A stretch of DNA of 64,000 bases from Opisthocomus hoazin (lineage: Eukaryota; Chordata; Aves; Opisthocomiformes; Opisthocomidae), in the NCBI RefSeq assembly GCF_030867145.1, contig NC_134431.1:10865089-10929088 (forward strand). Reading direction: 5' to 3'. Each line of letters begins with the position of its first letter. Position 1 is the stretch's first letter. The notes beneath the pieces are model-generated. The model did not search any database, had not been told where the DNA came from, and saw only the letters and a program-made list of their open reading frames with translations. A program made the position numbers and the translations under genes. Positions 1 through 13,645 of the stretch are shown here, piece by piece.

Positions 1-345
1 TACCATAAACAGTCCCCTCAGACAGCTACTCCTATGCCGGAGCTGGTGTCTCTGATGCAACCATTTCTAGCGTAGTTCTCTGAACACAGGACTCAACTTT
101 CAAGTCCAGGATGACCTGTTTTTCAAGCCTGTGATTCAAAATGTTACTGTATTTCTAATTAGTTTTCATCTAAGCATACAGATCCAAGTTCTATTCTCAG
201 TGACACTGGTGCACATCCAGATGAAATTAATCAGTCATTTATTCCAGATTTCCAGTAGAATCCCAGCAGCAAATGTTGGCCCATACTTAGTTAATGACCT
301 GGAAACTATTTTTCAAGATGTAATTTTGTGGTCTATTTTGTACCT

Positions 346-360
346 CCCTCTAGCGGCAGC
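346..360 (+). promoter_or_regulatory. weak CTCF-like motif
   Basis: CCCTCTAGCGGCAGC resembles the CTCF core (CC-N-C-TAG-N-GGCAG), with mismatches at two core positions. It is a motif match by eye only; binding is not shown. Confidence 0.25.
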
Positions 361-908
361 AGATATCAAACAAATGAAGCACAAAGGAGACCTTGTCACA
401 GATCACACACTGAGGTACTGTGCCTATTTCTTGCATGGAAATTTGTTACTCGGAATCAAGGTTGGCTGTAAATCCCACTGTAACTTTTTGGTAATATTGT
501 AATAAGAAAAGAATCAGTGATTGCATATAACCAAAATTGCTGTTTATTTCCTTTGCCAGTACATGGCACATTCATGTAGCCACAGGTAGTTTCTCCACAC
601 TTGCCTAGATCACAGCTCTTCTAGTTCCTGGGAGTACTTCTGCGTTGAGTTTTGCCTTCCTCTTCAGGGGAAGGCACAGAACAATTCACCCATTATCAGC
701 TGATTTATGAGCCCTGGGCTTGCTGCTAGCTCCTCTGGTTTCAATTTCAAACTTGATGACAAACTTGCAAGCCTGAATCAGAGATTCAGGAATGTGGCAG
801 GCTCCACACGCTAGCCTGACTTACAGCTTTTTCAGCTTTGGCAGAATTTGAGTCTGCAGTTAGCTACATTATAATGAATACTTAAAAACAAATTCCTAAC
901 AAGAGAAG

Positions 909-923
909 AAGCAGATGGCGCTG
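909..923 (+). promoter_or_regulatory. CTCF-like motif
   Basis: AAGCAGATGGCGCTG matches the right-hand part of the CTCF core (AGCAGATGGCGCTG) well, but the leading CC of the consensus is replaced. It has the same orientation as the candidates at 21.2 kb and 58.8 kb. Motif only. Confidence 0.35.
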
Positions 924-3900
924 AGGGAGAGCAATTTACAAGTGATGAACAGGCTCTTCCATTTCTGACAAAGGAAAATTTGCCTAGCAGCAACTCTGAA
1001 TCCTACCAATTCTGTCCTTGAGAGTTCCTCCTTCTTAATTAGGAACCCCAAGGAACATTGTTTTGTAATACATAGCTCATTCTCCTTGTTTTCCCCAGTC
1101 TATGCCTGAACGTATGTTACAGATAGACTTACCAGGTGTGATCATGTCTCCATCCATCAGCTAAAGCAGGAGCCTCCTAAAAGCTTATTTCCAGGTCAAT
1201 TATGAAACAAGGAAGGTCCTTTATCTCAGCCTTAGGATTGTGGAAAGTCCCAAGTCTAAGCTTCAATAGAAACCGCCATGATGGATAGATGTATGTTTTG
1301 ATTATTACATTGAGACGGATATATCAACCAAAACAGATGACAAACTTCCAGTAACAAGGAAATGTGATGTTCACAGTATGAGGGATGTATTTTGATATCT
1401 TCAAAAACCGAAGTCTGTGAATCACAATATACTGGTATGTGTCCTGGGGCACGCTTCTGAAGTGGGAGAAACCTTCTGTCATTTAGCTGTCTGATGAAGA
1501 AAATTGTCCCTTTATTAAGAACTAAACCATTAAGTCAACTTCCTATGGCAACCATGTTTTATTCCCATAAATGAGAATTAACAGAATTGACAAAAAAACA
1601 AGACAATCTCATGCCACAGAAATAATGAACTTGCTAAGTTCTGATCAGTGTACCAAAGAACACTGGAAAAAAAGGAAAAGTATACAAAATGTCATCTAAA
1701 AGGGAAACAGGAGAGAGAAAAGGTTTATGTTTTAAGGCAAAGCATTTTCTTTAATGTTTAGTAGACATAGACTTAGTTTTTTCCAAGTCAGTATTTCCAC
1801 TACTGATTAGTGAATCTCAGTACCTATCTTGAGATAACGAAAAAGCGTGTAGTTTTTAGAAAGAGATATCAAAATCAAGACAATTTAGAATGTCTCCCAC
1901 TGGCCAGCTAACAGCTGAAGCATCAAAAAAATATTTGGTGTGTTTGAACATTTTATCTAGGCTGAATTTACCCAGTATACTCCAACACAGGCTTGAACTC
2001 ATTATATTTTCCACCAAATTAGGGTAGCTGTCATAGCAATCTTAACACTGTGTTCTGTACGAATGTTCCCTTTCTGTAGACACTCCACAAGCATGTAAAC
2101 TTTACTTGTGGAAAAAAAATGCAAGAACCTTTGAATATATGTGGAGATATCTGTACTTTCCCCTTCATTTCTTACCAATTCCTAATACATATGCTCTGAC
2201 ATTCATGGGCCACATTTTTTACACTGTTATTCTCTGCTTTTATTTGGCTTGGGTTTATTTTTAATGAGGTGAACTTTGCACAGCCCAACTCTCACTCCTA
2301 TAAAATCTGTGTCTTAAATGGCCAGATTTAGTGATTTTTTTGTGGGGAAAAAAAAAAAAGACCTACATACTAACCACACAGCTGTACTTGGAAACAGATG
2401 TTTTATCCCCTTTAAACTGAACTAATGAGGACAGGAATACGGAACAGATAGGTCAGGAAAACTTCTGTCTAGATTTTGAAGGTGGAATTACGGAAAGAGA
2501 ACAGAAAAGACTAGTGCTTCCACATAAGGGGAGGGGAGAAGGATGGTAAATCCACTGATGATGAAAACTTGCATTGCTATGCTACCTTCCAGGCACTTCC
2601 ACTTCGCAGCCCTGTCCAACCCAGGGTCAGTTCTATCCACCTAACTCACCAAGTATCCCACAGAGAGCAGCCCAGATCCTCAGTTTATATAACTGCCGTA
2701 ACTCTATTCAAATCAATCTATTTACAGAATTCCAGGATTTGGCTCTGTGTCTCCTTTGCATTTAGCAGGTGTGAAAGGACTCTAAATCACTTCTTTCAAG
2801 ACTTCTGTAAAACATAAAGTAGGCCAACTATTTAGGATCAGATGCTGTGAAATCCGTAACTTCTGACAGAAATCTGACTAGACATGAAAATTTTTAAACT
2901 AACTTTGCCCATCAGTGTGTTCTTAAAATATAAAGTGTCTTCTGCTCCTAGTTCAGAAACAGATAAGGTTTTTAGGACCATCGCTTCTCTGCTCTATCTT
3001 GCTGCCATCAAAGTCACTGGGAGCATTGCCATAACTTCAGAGAGAGGATGTACAAGACCTTTGTAGTCACGATTTGGCACTTACACTGGAAAAATGCATG
3101 AGTGATTGACTTTCTATAGAATAGATGCATCAGGTTTTCCCTCTGGTTCCTAGCTTAAGTGTCTTTAAAAAAATTATTCTTGATTTGTCTTTATATGCTC
3201 TTCATCAGTATGCTCCCTTGCAGTATAGTGCGGGTTCCCTGCACTAAGCGACAGCAGCAAAAAAGAATTTTCTGCTGTATAAGGCTTTGTGAGACACAGT
3301 CATCACATGCAGCGGAAACTGGGTTTAGTGAGGCCCTAGTTCCCCTGGGGACTACCATAACATAAATTATTAATAACAAAAATAAACATTGGCTAGCTTG
3401 AACTTCTCTTCATTCCCTTAGAGCTTATTTTTGTGACGGAATTAGCTAAATAAAGCCCACTTGAAAGAATGCTTAATTGCAAACTATCCAAACAAAACAA
3501 AATAGAACTAATTGGTTCTTAAATATTAAACATTCAAACGTAGATGGCTTTGGAAACAGCTGAAAGACTAATGCGTATTAGGGTACATATTGTGAAGCGA
3601 GCAGTTAAGCAAAATGCAGTCTAAGCCGGACTACATTTACTTTTAAACCAGATATTCACGTTTTGTCAGTCTGGTTCTGCCTAGAAGACAGCTTTGGATT
3701 TTTTCAAGCCTAAACAGAATCACCACAATATTCTTTTGGAAACTATAAAATCACAAGAGTCAAACTTGTGTACTGACTTCTCAACATAATTTGCCCAGGA
3801 AAGACCACAAAATCTACAATCATCGTTACTCCATGGAGTGCCCCTTAAACCTATTTCAGCGTAGAAAAGACAGCTTAGCAAAGACTACTGTTTAAAGTGT

Positions 3901-5540
3901 ATTTTTCTAAAGCAGTTATTTTCCTGGAAGCTGAGTAGGGAGAGTTCACACAAACAGTTCTGACAACACATCTCTAAAGGAGAGTGGTGATGTCTTCCAT
4001 CAGAATAACTGATTGCAGGTCTGTCTTGGCCTTTACAAACTTCCTTTCTTCAGCCCTGTGTTTTTGTTACTGCTGTTTAATCCAAGTATTTCACAGTCAG
4101 CAAATAGAAAGAATCTGTTTGGGCATGTGAAAACTCCCTTTTGAAAGTCATTAAAGGTTAATACAGCTGCCACACATTTCTTACATCAGAAGTATTTTTA
4201 GCAAGACTAGAAAATGGTGTCTTTAATGCGACTGAAATTTGTAAACACGAAAAAAATATTTCTACATTGGCAAGGAGCAAAAAGTAGGTAAGTTATAACC
4301 AAATCATACAGTAAAAATAATTTTTAAAATTAGTTAGTGGTAGAAGAATTTGTCTTTGGAGGACCACTGTGTGCTGTGACATGAAATCAGACTAGTGGTA
4401 AGCCATGGAAAGTGCACTCCCTAATCAGCCACATGTTTACTTTCCCACTTATCAATAACGGACATTAACAAGACTTCTGCCAGAGATAATAAATTCCTGG
4501 AAATGTCAGGCTCTTCTACATCACCCAGCCCAAGCACAAGAGGGCTACTTGCTGGAATAAAAAGGCAGACTTAACTGGAAGTGCTAAGCAGAAGTTGTGC
4601 AGTAGCAGAATCACTTGAGATCAAACCACTTCTACACTTAGGCCAAAAGCTAGTCTGATTTTAAGGTCCCTTGAAATGTTATGAATATCATCAACAAACA
4701 CGGCAAGAGTCACTCATGAAAATGCGCTTCAGTTTTGTGCACAAAAAAAATCATTCAGCTGTTTCAAACTTCTTCAAAGACTGTGAACCCAAGTGTTTGT
4801 TCCCTGAGGACTCAGCTTTTACTGCAACTAGCAGTCACATCTGCTTAGTGTTTGATATTTTTCAGCATCACAAGGAGTTTTTCTTAGACCTTGGACTGGT
4901 TTACTCAGCATCTACGCGTAAGAACAACAACAAACCTCCAACAGAAGAGATAACTGAGGTCTCCTGCCAGTTTGTTTCTACCTCTCTCCCCAAAAGGCAC
5001 AGGCAATCCTGACAAAAGGAGTATTCTATGTGACTATTTTGCCAGCATAGCTAAATCTTCACAGATTTCATTTTTTGGCATTCCTCTTAGCACTCACAGC
5101 TATGCCAGAAACTTTGTAACATGGATCTATACAGTTACACAAGAAAGCTTTGTTGGTTTAATACATCTAGTATAGTTTTGAAAGGTATTAGTAGCCAGCA
5201 GATAGTGTAAAAAAATCCTGCAATGTGAACACCTTCTGTGTATCTATACTACCAGCACCTCACTGCTATCAGAATATTGGTATTATTTACTACAAAAGTG
5301 CTTCTAGAAAGAATGGAGCAACTTGGCAAGCCTGTGCTTTCTATCAACATAGTTAAAACTATCCCTCAAACTTAAAACAACTAGTACTAACACATGCACA
5401 AGTTTACTGTGCACTGTAACTGCTTCCACACTTGCATCTTTTGCTAATTCAGCCATGTTGAAAAAAGAAACCATTTTTCACAATCCTTACCCAATTTAGC
5501 TGAGGGCAGGAATCTGTAGTATAGACAGGGATTTAACAGC

Positions 5541-5584
5541 TATAGAGAGGGGCTTATTACTTTGTATAGGGGGGCTTATTACTT
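5541..5584. repeat. two-copy tandem duplication (~22 bp unit)
   Basis: The unit TATAG..GGGGCTTATTACTT occurs twice in a row with small differences in the G run (about 5541-5562 and 5565-5584). This looks like a local slippage duplication. No function is apparent. Confidence 0.6.
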
Positions 5585-8500
5585 CTGTGTCTTTAGATAC
5601 CACAAGGGCTTTGCAGGGACAGATGTACTGCTGTAAAGCATCAGGGAAAAAGAATAAATTGTATTAGCATACAACTCTGTCATAACAATATAGCTGCAAA
5701 GCTTTTAATATCATATGGCTATATCATTAAAAAACCCCCATCAACTGAGACAAAATTATAGCAGTACTACATTAAAGCACAGAACAAAGCTTAGTGTGAC
5801 TACATGGCAAGTGTAGACCAACTGCAATTCTCAGTTTACAAAAAAATCTGTGGGTAAGTCCTTCATGCCTCATAAAACAAGACTTCCTTTTGTGATGTAA
5901 ACTGATTGAAGTCTATGTTACCCAGAGTCTATTACTTACCTATGAGCCAGTTATAATTGAGACCACTCTTGCTGAATGGGATCGTGCCACTTCACAAAAC
6001 TGGGCCCCCTGCAAGAAAGTTCTCTTACTTCCACTTCAGCGTGGAAGGAGTGAATTGTAATGCTAACACGCACACTGACTCAAGTATGTGAAGGGCTTTT
6101 ACCCAAGAAACGAGCAAAAGACTCAAGGTATCAATCAGTTCATTGTACTCACTGATCCTTAGTTCATTGGCTCCTACTGTCCTAACAGAATGAGGACAAA
6201 CAACAGTCACCTTCAGAATGTGGTATGTAAGGAAATGACAGTCAGGTTTGCATTAAGTTATAGTTATTAGAGCTGCAGAGAGAGCTAACACAAAAATGGA
6301 TGGCCAAATGCGTAGTCCATATTCACACAGTTGTTGCTTGATTGATAATTTAAGGAATCCTGGTGACGGATGAGATGATTACCAGAAAAGAACTTTAAAT
6401 TTCAGGACAACACATAGGCAAAACAGCTAAATATCACGGTATTGTGATGACTTCAGAGATATCAAAGGCAGTATGTGTGCTCTCATCTGCTTTTTTGGCA
6501 TCAGACAGGCATGATTTGTGAAAGACATATCATCACACATCTTGCCAGATGAGCCTGAGATAATGGCAGCAGTGTCCAGAATGCTGAAAGGTGCTGTACG
6601 CACAGAAGTGATACGCCTTCCCATTAATGAGGAACCATGCCTGGCTGGAGAGACAGAAGATGGAACAGTATGTCCCTGTGATGTTGTATGTCCCCTGGCA
6701 ATTTTCCCACACTTGCAGTAGGACCCTCCAACCATCAGTGCATGGATCATTGATCTTACGAACTCACATTTGTGATCCTCTGCAGAATCATCAGCGAGAA
6801 TGCACAGCCCAGAGAACTTACTGGCAGAAAATCACTCTTGGGTGATCTTCAAAATTCAGAAATGGCCGTTCAGATACAAAATATACACGTTGACAACTGA
6901 TTCCAACAATATACTAATCCAGATCCAGAATTAAATCCAGATCCTGACACAGTTACAGCAGCAATGGCACACAGTGCATTCGATGTTATAATAGAAAAAT
7001 GGTGTTTTGCTCCATATGACTTGGCTTACGCAAGAGATATTTTACAATAAGCTACAGTTTTACCGTACTGTAAAGATAATCTGACAATTACACACCAAAA
7101 TATACTTGCTTATTGCTTTAAATTAAACTAAAAGCAGCCAAATTCATACACATACAGGGCAAAGATTCATCATATATTACTACAGCTCTGGAGAAAACAA
7201 GCTAGGCTGGGCAGACACACAAATTACGTCTGGACTGGAGATCTTACCAGAAGATGCAGTGTATGTTCTCATTCAAAGCCTTCCCCTATGAAGCACATAA
7301 TCCTTAGACTTGTGCTTTCGCTCTTGAAGAACCAATGTTCAAGCAGTTTTGAGACACTTCACACTGCTACGTACTTGTTTTGGACTTCTGATGTTTGTTT
7401 GCAAGCAGCTGGGATGCCTGCACTGATTTTCTAAAGTTATTTAAATTCTTCTTTATTTGTTAACAAATTATGTTGGTTGCACAACACATTGGCATGTGAA
7501 CACTTCAGAAAAAGGGAGGGGCACAACTCAGCCTCAGAGGAATTAGGAACAACATCCAATGACTTCAGCAGAGTTACACAAAGGATAGCTCTACTGTTTC
7601 AGTGGGAGTTGTGGTTAATTAAAGTAGTACTTCCCGTCAGCTTTCTGCATGCAGGACTCTCTTCAAAGGTGGCACTACCTTCAAGATCACTGTGTGGGCT
7701 TCCATTTCAGACAATGAATAACAAAAGCCTAGTGACAGATTTTCATAAAGTCTGGGCATACACTGTCGTACTAAAAGCATGAAAAAAATGCGCACAGTAA
7801 TGTGCAGTTATATATATCTATACAATAAATATACAGTGATGCTGAAGCTGTGATGTTACTGATGGAATTAAACCAATGCATTTTTAGGCGTGATCCACCC
7901 ATTTTAACTGCACTTTGGTTTTACCTTCCATTGTAAAAAACAGTTACCTCCAAAACTTTAGAAAAGCCTGTGAACTTTCTGCATAGATCAAGTATTAGCC
8001 ACATTTTCATGTACAGTTACCCAGTATGTACACTCTACTGTAATAATTGCTCAAACAGCTGCATATGCACTTGGAATACCTCTGTCTGTCAAATCTTTTT
8101 TGAAAACTCTGGGCCTACTATTTTAATTTTACAGATCTTGTAAAACAAAATCCTTCCTTATAATCCGGAGAAACCTTGTAAACTCTTTTTGTAAAATTTC
8201 AATTACATAATGTAAAAATAGCAGATATTCAGCGCATAGATAAACTGAAGGTTATTTACATTCTATTTTGTCTGCACTAGTAGAAATACAAAGCTATTCA
8301 TGATAACCCTAAAGCAGTAAACACTAAGAATTTAAAGCACACTGCTGTCTTTGAATTGCCTCCCTGTTTATTTATCTGTTGAGTCCCAGTACTGGAGAAT
8401 GATTTTTACCTCTTCAAGTCTGTGGCAATTTAAATAATAAAACAGAGGTTATGTAAGTGCAGAGAATTATGGAAAAAATTAAGTGCAAAGTACATATTTT

Positions 8501-11117
8501 TAAAATGCACTTGAATAACTCAAATGCAGCTGAACTGACATTATTCAGACTTTCCAGTCTTATTCAGTATTGGACTGAAACCAAGCACAAGAAATTTCAG
8601 GCCCAAAGGATGTTTTTAAGAAAATTATAAGTACCTATATTTCTAGTTTACAATGTCTGTCTGGGAAAGCTCTACCACCTAAAGAAAGACTAACCTATCT
8701 TCTCATGCGATCAGACAAAAGGGATATGAACTAATTCAGGGGACGTTTGGATCAGCTTGCAAACCTAAGGACTGATTCGGCCCTAAAGAGCACCCAAACC
8801 AGAAACCTGGATTCAAGTATCTGTGGTCTTCTGGTGAAATATGGATGCAGATTCAGATCCAAATTTTACACTGAAAGTTCATTGCTAACCTGTGCAGACA
8901 CAAGCTCTAGGCCCAGCTCTGCATTCCTTCCACACCCAGAATTGGAGTTCTGCCTGAATAAAGAATGCAAGAGAGAAATGAATTTCTTATCTTTACTACA
9001 GATCTTGTTTGGTGATGTACATGCCTGTGAACCTGCCAAAACTCAAACATGTGGCATGGTATGCAATCTAATTCCAAAACTGATAGATTTCAAAAGATTG
9101 CTCTTGTAGGACACTTAAAATAAGGTCAAACCATTTTCATAAGCATAAGTAACCATTCCTAAATCTATAATACCTGGATATATTCTAATACTTCTGTTAT
9201 AAACAATTTTTATCACTGGAAAAGCAAAGATCCCAAATTTTTATAAAAAAATAGTAACAAAGAATCAATATGAATAAAATCTACATTTCCAAACTGCGGG
9301 GCATTTAAAAGTATGTCTATATGAAAAAAGATATAAAAAAGTAAATTTCATAGAGGGAAAACAGTAAACAAACAAACAATAAAAGAAGGCTTCTTGGCAT
9401 AATATTGTATGTCCAGTATTCTCCAAAATCACAGGGTAGCATTAGGCATACAGATGCATATGGCAAAATTTTTCCATTGCTCCAAAGAGACACAAACTTC
9501 ACCTTGGCTTTTGATAGGATAAATGCAGTTATGTTTCCGTCAGCTACCCAGCCAGCAGTATTTCAAAATTTGCAGGGAGGAAGACCTTCCAAATGCATGA
9601 ATGACAAAGAACTGTGGAAACAAGTCTCTTCATGTGTGGATCTTGGCTTTTTTTAAAATTTTCCCAGATTTTTTGGTCAAGTTTATACAAGAAATGCCCA
9701 CTAATGTTAGTTACAGATGCCGCATTTTACGATATGTCTATGGGAAAATTGAAATCCTGGGGCAGACGCAACTCTACTAGCATTTTAAAAATTTAAATTA
9801 ACTTGGTCAAAAATCAGCATAAATTCTACAAGAAAAAGCTCTTTTTGCAAATACTAGATGTACTCATATCTTGAGAGTTTCTGACACAATTACTACATGC
9901 ACCAACCTGTTCTGCTGTAGCTGTGGCCTTCCTGGATGTTTTCTCATTATTCTACCCCAGACAATATGCAAAACTGTAGGACAAAGATGCCCTTCTGCAG
10001 TCAAAAAAGTGACAAGGGGATATTAAGGTAATTCACATTGCATTTTGTTCAGACAAATATTTTTGTAATAGTGGAGAAAATTATATGTTGAATAGAGTAT
10101 CCTGTGGTAACTATTCTGAGAAAAAGAAATGCTAGCCAAAATCAAGGGCTTTGGCTGCTTTAAAGCTTCCTAGTCAAGATCAAATCAAAATATTTCCTAT
10201 ATACATTTTCTCCTTTCATCGGCATGTCAGTTGTAGTAAGTAATAATGTACTATTAATTCTCAGCATCAAAATCTGGGATCATTTTATATAGTCAAATGT
10301 TTCCTTACTTTCACAGAAACAACTATTACCGGAAATGTTTTCCAAAGCGTGTTGCAAGTGGAGCGAAGTAAATCAGCTAGCACATTACACACTTTTCAAG
10401 GAAAAAGTTTCTAAAAATGAGTCAGGATTTAATAAAAAATGTCTCTGAGGTATGTAACCATGCCCATAATAGAATATTTTTCAATTTTCAACCCTATATA
10501 AAGAATTTTAAAACATTAGCGGATGTATGAAACAAAAAAAAAAAGCAAAATTCTCCCTTATTCTCTGCTGTGCACACATATAACACACATAGAAACCAAT
10601 GAGAGGTTCTAAAACATGAATACTGCTTTTACATTTTCCGCTAGAAAGACAATTTGCTTCTCCCTTTAAATTGTTTCTGTGGCAACACATCTGGTGCTAT
10701 AATTCTGGGCCAGAACATTAACTATCCTGAAAGAAGAAAGTTATGTTGTTGTTCTGGTCTGCAGGAACGTGAAGCAGAGAGAGATCTGCAAATACATGCA
10801 ATCAGATAATCCTTTTCACCTTCATAGGCACACACAATATTAGCTACCACTATTTATGCACAGCTTAAAATTACAAGCTTAAATATGTTTCTACAGCAGT
10901 TAGAGAAAACTCTTGTGGTGAGCACACATTCTATAAGCCAGGTTTTTTTAAACCAAATGACAAGAGTTTCGTTACCACTGTTCCTACTACAAGAAGTGAG
11001 GAAAGTATTCAGCTAAGAGGAACGAGGTTCATTCCCTAATCATAGATATAACTCCCCCTACATACCGGAGAAAGATTAATATTGATTTCTTGTCAATCAT
11101 CTCCCCAGTACTATGTA

Positions 11118-11170
11118 AACATTACTGTATTATCACCATTTTACAGATGAGATATGTCAGGAGCACATAA
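11118..11170 (+). repeat. MIR-like ancient SINE fragment
   Basis: The segment carries the ATTTTACAGATGAG phrase preceded by ATTATCACC and followed by a degraded GGCACA-type stretch. This order is typical of the conserved 3' part of MIR/L2-type elements. Divergence is high and boundaries are approximate. Confidence 0.4.
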
Positions 11171-12378
11171 GGCCCAAATGTCTGAAGTGTCTGTTAAATT
11201 CAGACGCCCCTATTATTAGTTACCCGTACCGAAACATGCAGCCCTTGGCTCTCTAAGCTGTTAAGGACCAATAGATTTTACTGGCCTTACTTTAAATGAT
11301 AGGAACCTATTGACGCTTAGCTAAGTCTTGGACATCCCAGCTTCAGCATGCCTGTATTCTCAGAATTTGTGGTCTGAACAAATTAGTTGTAGAGAAAGGA
11401 AAGAAAAACAAGAACAAAAGCTTGCAGTCCCAATTTAGTTTGCTAAATCAACAAGTGAACAGTTTTTTTAATCACTGATAATCCTGACAAGTCAGTCTGA
11501 AATCTTTAAGTCATACTATATAACTATAATTCAAAGAAAGTTATCGTAGGTATTTCACAGTGCAACTGAGATTGACATCTCAAGATATAAACTCTACCGT
11601 CAATCTTAATTCATGATACAAGAGCTAGAGCAATTTTCAAGGGCTACTGCATTCACTTCACTCAGCCTGGAATAGCAAGAGTTAAAAAAATAATGGCAGT
11701 GGATTTTTGCTACTCCATCAAGCAGATCAGGGATGAATTAATGGAAAGAACATATCTGATGAATAACAAAATATCACTGACACAGTTACTTTTCCAATAA
11801 TAATTGTGTTTTAAGTTCCCCATGAAACAAATTTTATTATTTAATTTGAAACAGCTAAATTCAACTCTAGATCAGTTACATATAAATCAGTTTGCTAACT
11901 ACACTTACAGTGTACTTTTCTGTATTAGTGACAAAGAAAACAAGATTGTCTTGGTGTTCTGTTCCTCTAAATTACTAATGATTAAACGCATTGATTGGTT
12001 GAAAACCATTTTTTTTCCCTAAAAAGCTGAATTGAATAAAAATTATGGTTTTCAGGCATTCTGTGTTTGAAGACATACTGGTTTAAAGCAATCTGTGCTC
12101 AGGGAGAATAAACTGGCAACAGAAATGGAAAAGTTGGAAAAAGTGGATAAAAACTGGTATTTCATAAATAAGCATGTCCCTTTCGTACTTCCAGAGGCGC
12201 CATCTTACGATCAGAATTAAACCCAGGACCCGGAGCACCTGCAGTCATTAAAGGCCAGCTGATGTCCTTCGCAAGACTTGCTGTCTGTATAATTTTGGAT
12301 TGTCACCAGCCAATCGCCTTCCAAAATCTCGTTCTGGCCAATAACAGTCTGGATAATTCAACTGTCTCTGTTCCCTTT

Positions 12379-12407
12379 TTCTCAGCCTCTTGGCTAAGAT
12401 CGAGTGT
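12379..12407 (+). pseudogene. U2 snRNA 5'-end fragment (relic)
   Basis: A 29-base stretch, including CTCTTGGCTAAGATCGAGTG, matches the 5' part of vertebrate U2 snRNA (the TTCTCGGCC-TTTTGG-CTAAGATCAAGTGT segment) with about three differences. The match stops abruptly afterwards: the branch-point-recognition region and Sm site are not seen. It is best read as a tiny truncated retrocopy or U2-containing relic, not a functional snRNA gene. No PSE or DSE promoter is evident. Confidence 0.55.
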
Positions 12408-13540
12408 GTTTATTTAACCAATATTAAACCTACTATTTTATAGAAAATATCTCCTTTACTGCCAATCTAGCCTTTCTATTTATTTCATCCAAATGGCATA
12501 ATCAACAAACCTTCTGAGACACTTCTCGCTCCCTTGCTTTATCTTGTATAACTTTCAGTACATAGAACCTCCATTTAGTCCTGGCGCACTATAACTCCAC
12601 ATTATCACTTCACAAACCCTCGAGAAAGAGACTCATTAAAATCATAACGTTTCCCTCCCCGTAGACTGAGTCTGGTTTCCCTTTCTAGCCATAACAGCTC
12701 TATTCCACTTCTCACGTTCTTTATGAGAATATTGTAAAGGAGTATTTGTGCAGGAATTAGCTGTGGAAGGGAGTAAAGTGATATTGGTGGACATGCCATT
12801 ACAGGGTCCCAACTCCCTGCCTGGATTGCTCCTAAGGAATCCAGGGCTAGAGTGAACGTGGTAGAGCATCTGTACGGCTGCTCTTTGTCGTGACAGAAGG
12901 AAATCATCTCATTTTTATACTACCCCTTAGGGAATACCATTGCATAACTCACTGTTTGGCCTATATTTCCCCGTTCTTGGCTCCATGCTGCTAACAGAAA
13001 TACCACTGATTCACTGCATTTACTGACTGACTGGAGAACTGAGCACTAGAGACAGGGACATGGGACCTGTCATCTCAGGAATGCCCTTTAATTCTTCTGA
13101 ACAGTACCTAGACTCTAATTGGAGGAAAACTTTACCAAGCTAGTTGTTCACTACCATATCAGATGCACTGTATTCCATACAAGCTTCTCTCTAGACCTGG
13201 GGCATAAAGTGGGCTTGGCCTGCCATTCAATAACAGTTCCATCCCATTTTGGCAGGTTTCGTGCAGCTTTTCCTGTGCTACTACATGTGGTGCTTATGTC
13301 ATCCACTCTGCAGAATTCAGAGCAGCAGCACGTAAGTGATCAACTGCATGAGAAATTAATAGAACAGAGAAGTTTCTAAATACACATGTTCCTTTAGACA
13401 CCACATCTTTCTCAGATGTATCTCTCCATTCAACAAGAAATGTTGCCTCTGACACATTTTGCATTGTTTACTACCCTTACAAATGATCTCCCTCTGCTTT
13501 TTTTTAAATTAAGGTCTTTCCAAAAAGAACATGTAATGCC

Positions 13541-13645
13541 CCTCATTAATACGTGCAGCTCCCATTTTACAGCTGTGAAAACACAGGTAGAGACGGGTTA
13601 AAGCTCGATCCCGACAGAGGAAATGACTGAATCAGGAGTTTTGAG
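13541..13645 (+). repeat. MIR-like ancient SINE fragment
   Basis: CTCCCATTTTACAGCTGTG, followed by GAAAACACAGGTAGAGACGG and GTTAA, follows the 3' MIR layout (ATTTTACAGATGAGGAAACTGAGGC...GAGAGGTTAA). The tail is degraded. Identification is by eye and edges are approximate. Confidence 0.45.

Larger units (their letters stand above)
1..12378. other. AT-rich non-coding stretch, no recognised gene
   Basis: I see no exon with both a convincing reading frame and splice sites here, on either strand. Open frames are short (up to about 125 codons) and none resembles a family I know. If the CpG island near 14.4 kb starts a leftward gene, this stretch would be its first intron; that is inference from conserved gene order (RIPOR3 lies head-to-head upstream of PARD6B in other amniotes). 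Small items inside are listed separately: CTCF-like motifs, a tandem duplication and a MIR-like fragment. Confidence 0.6.

Noticed and set aside
4671..5175. Two adjacent plus-strand frames of 113 and 67 codons
   Set aside because: Ordinary-looking AT-rich sequence, no splice context and no recognisable motif; within chance for 14 kb of non-coding DNA.
12605..12907. Overlapping minus-strand frames of 100 and 75 codons
   Set aside because: I considered a retroelement remnant, but there are no reverse transcriptase, gag or LTR-end features and no family match.
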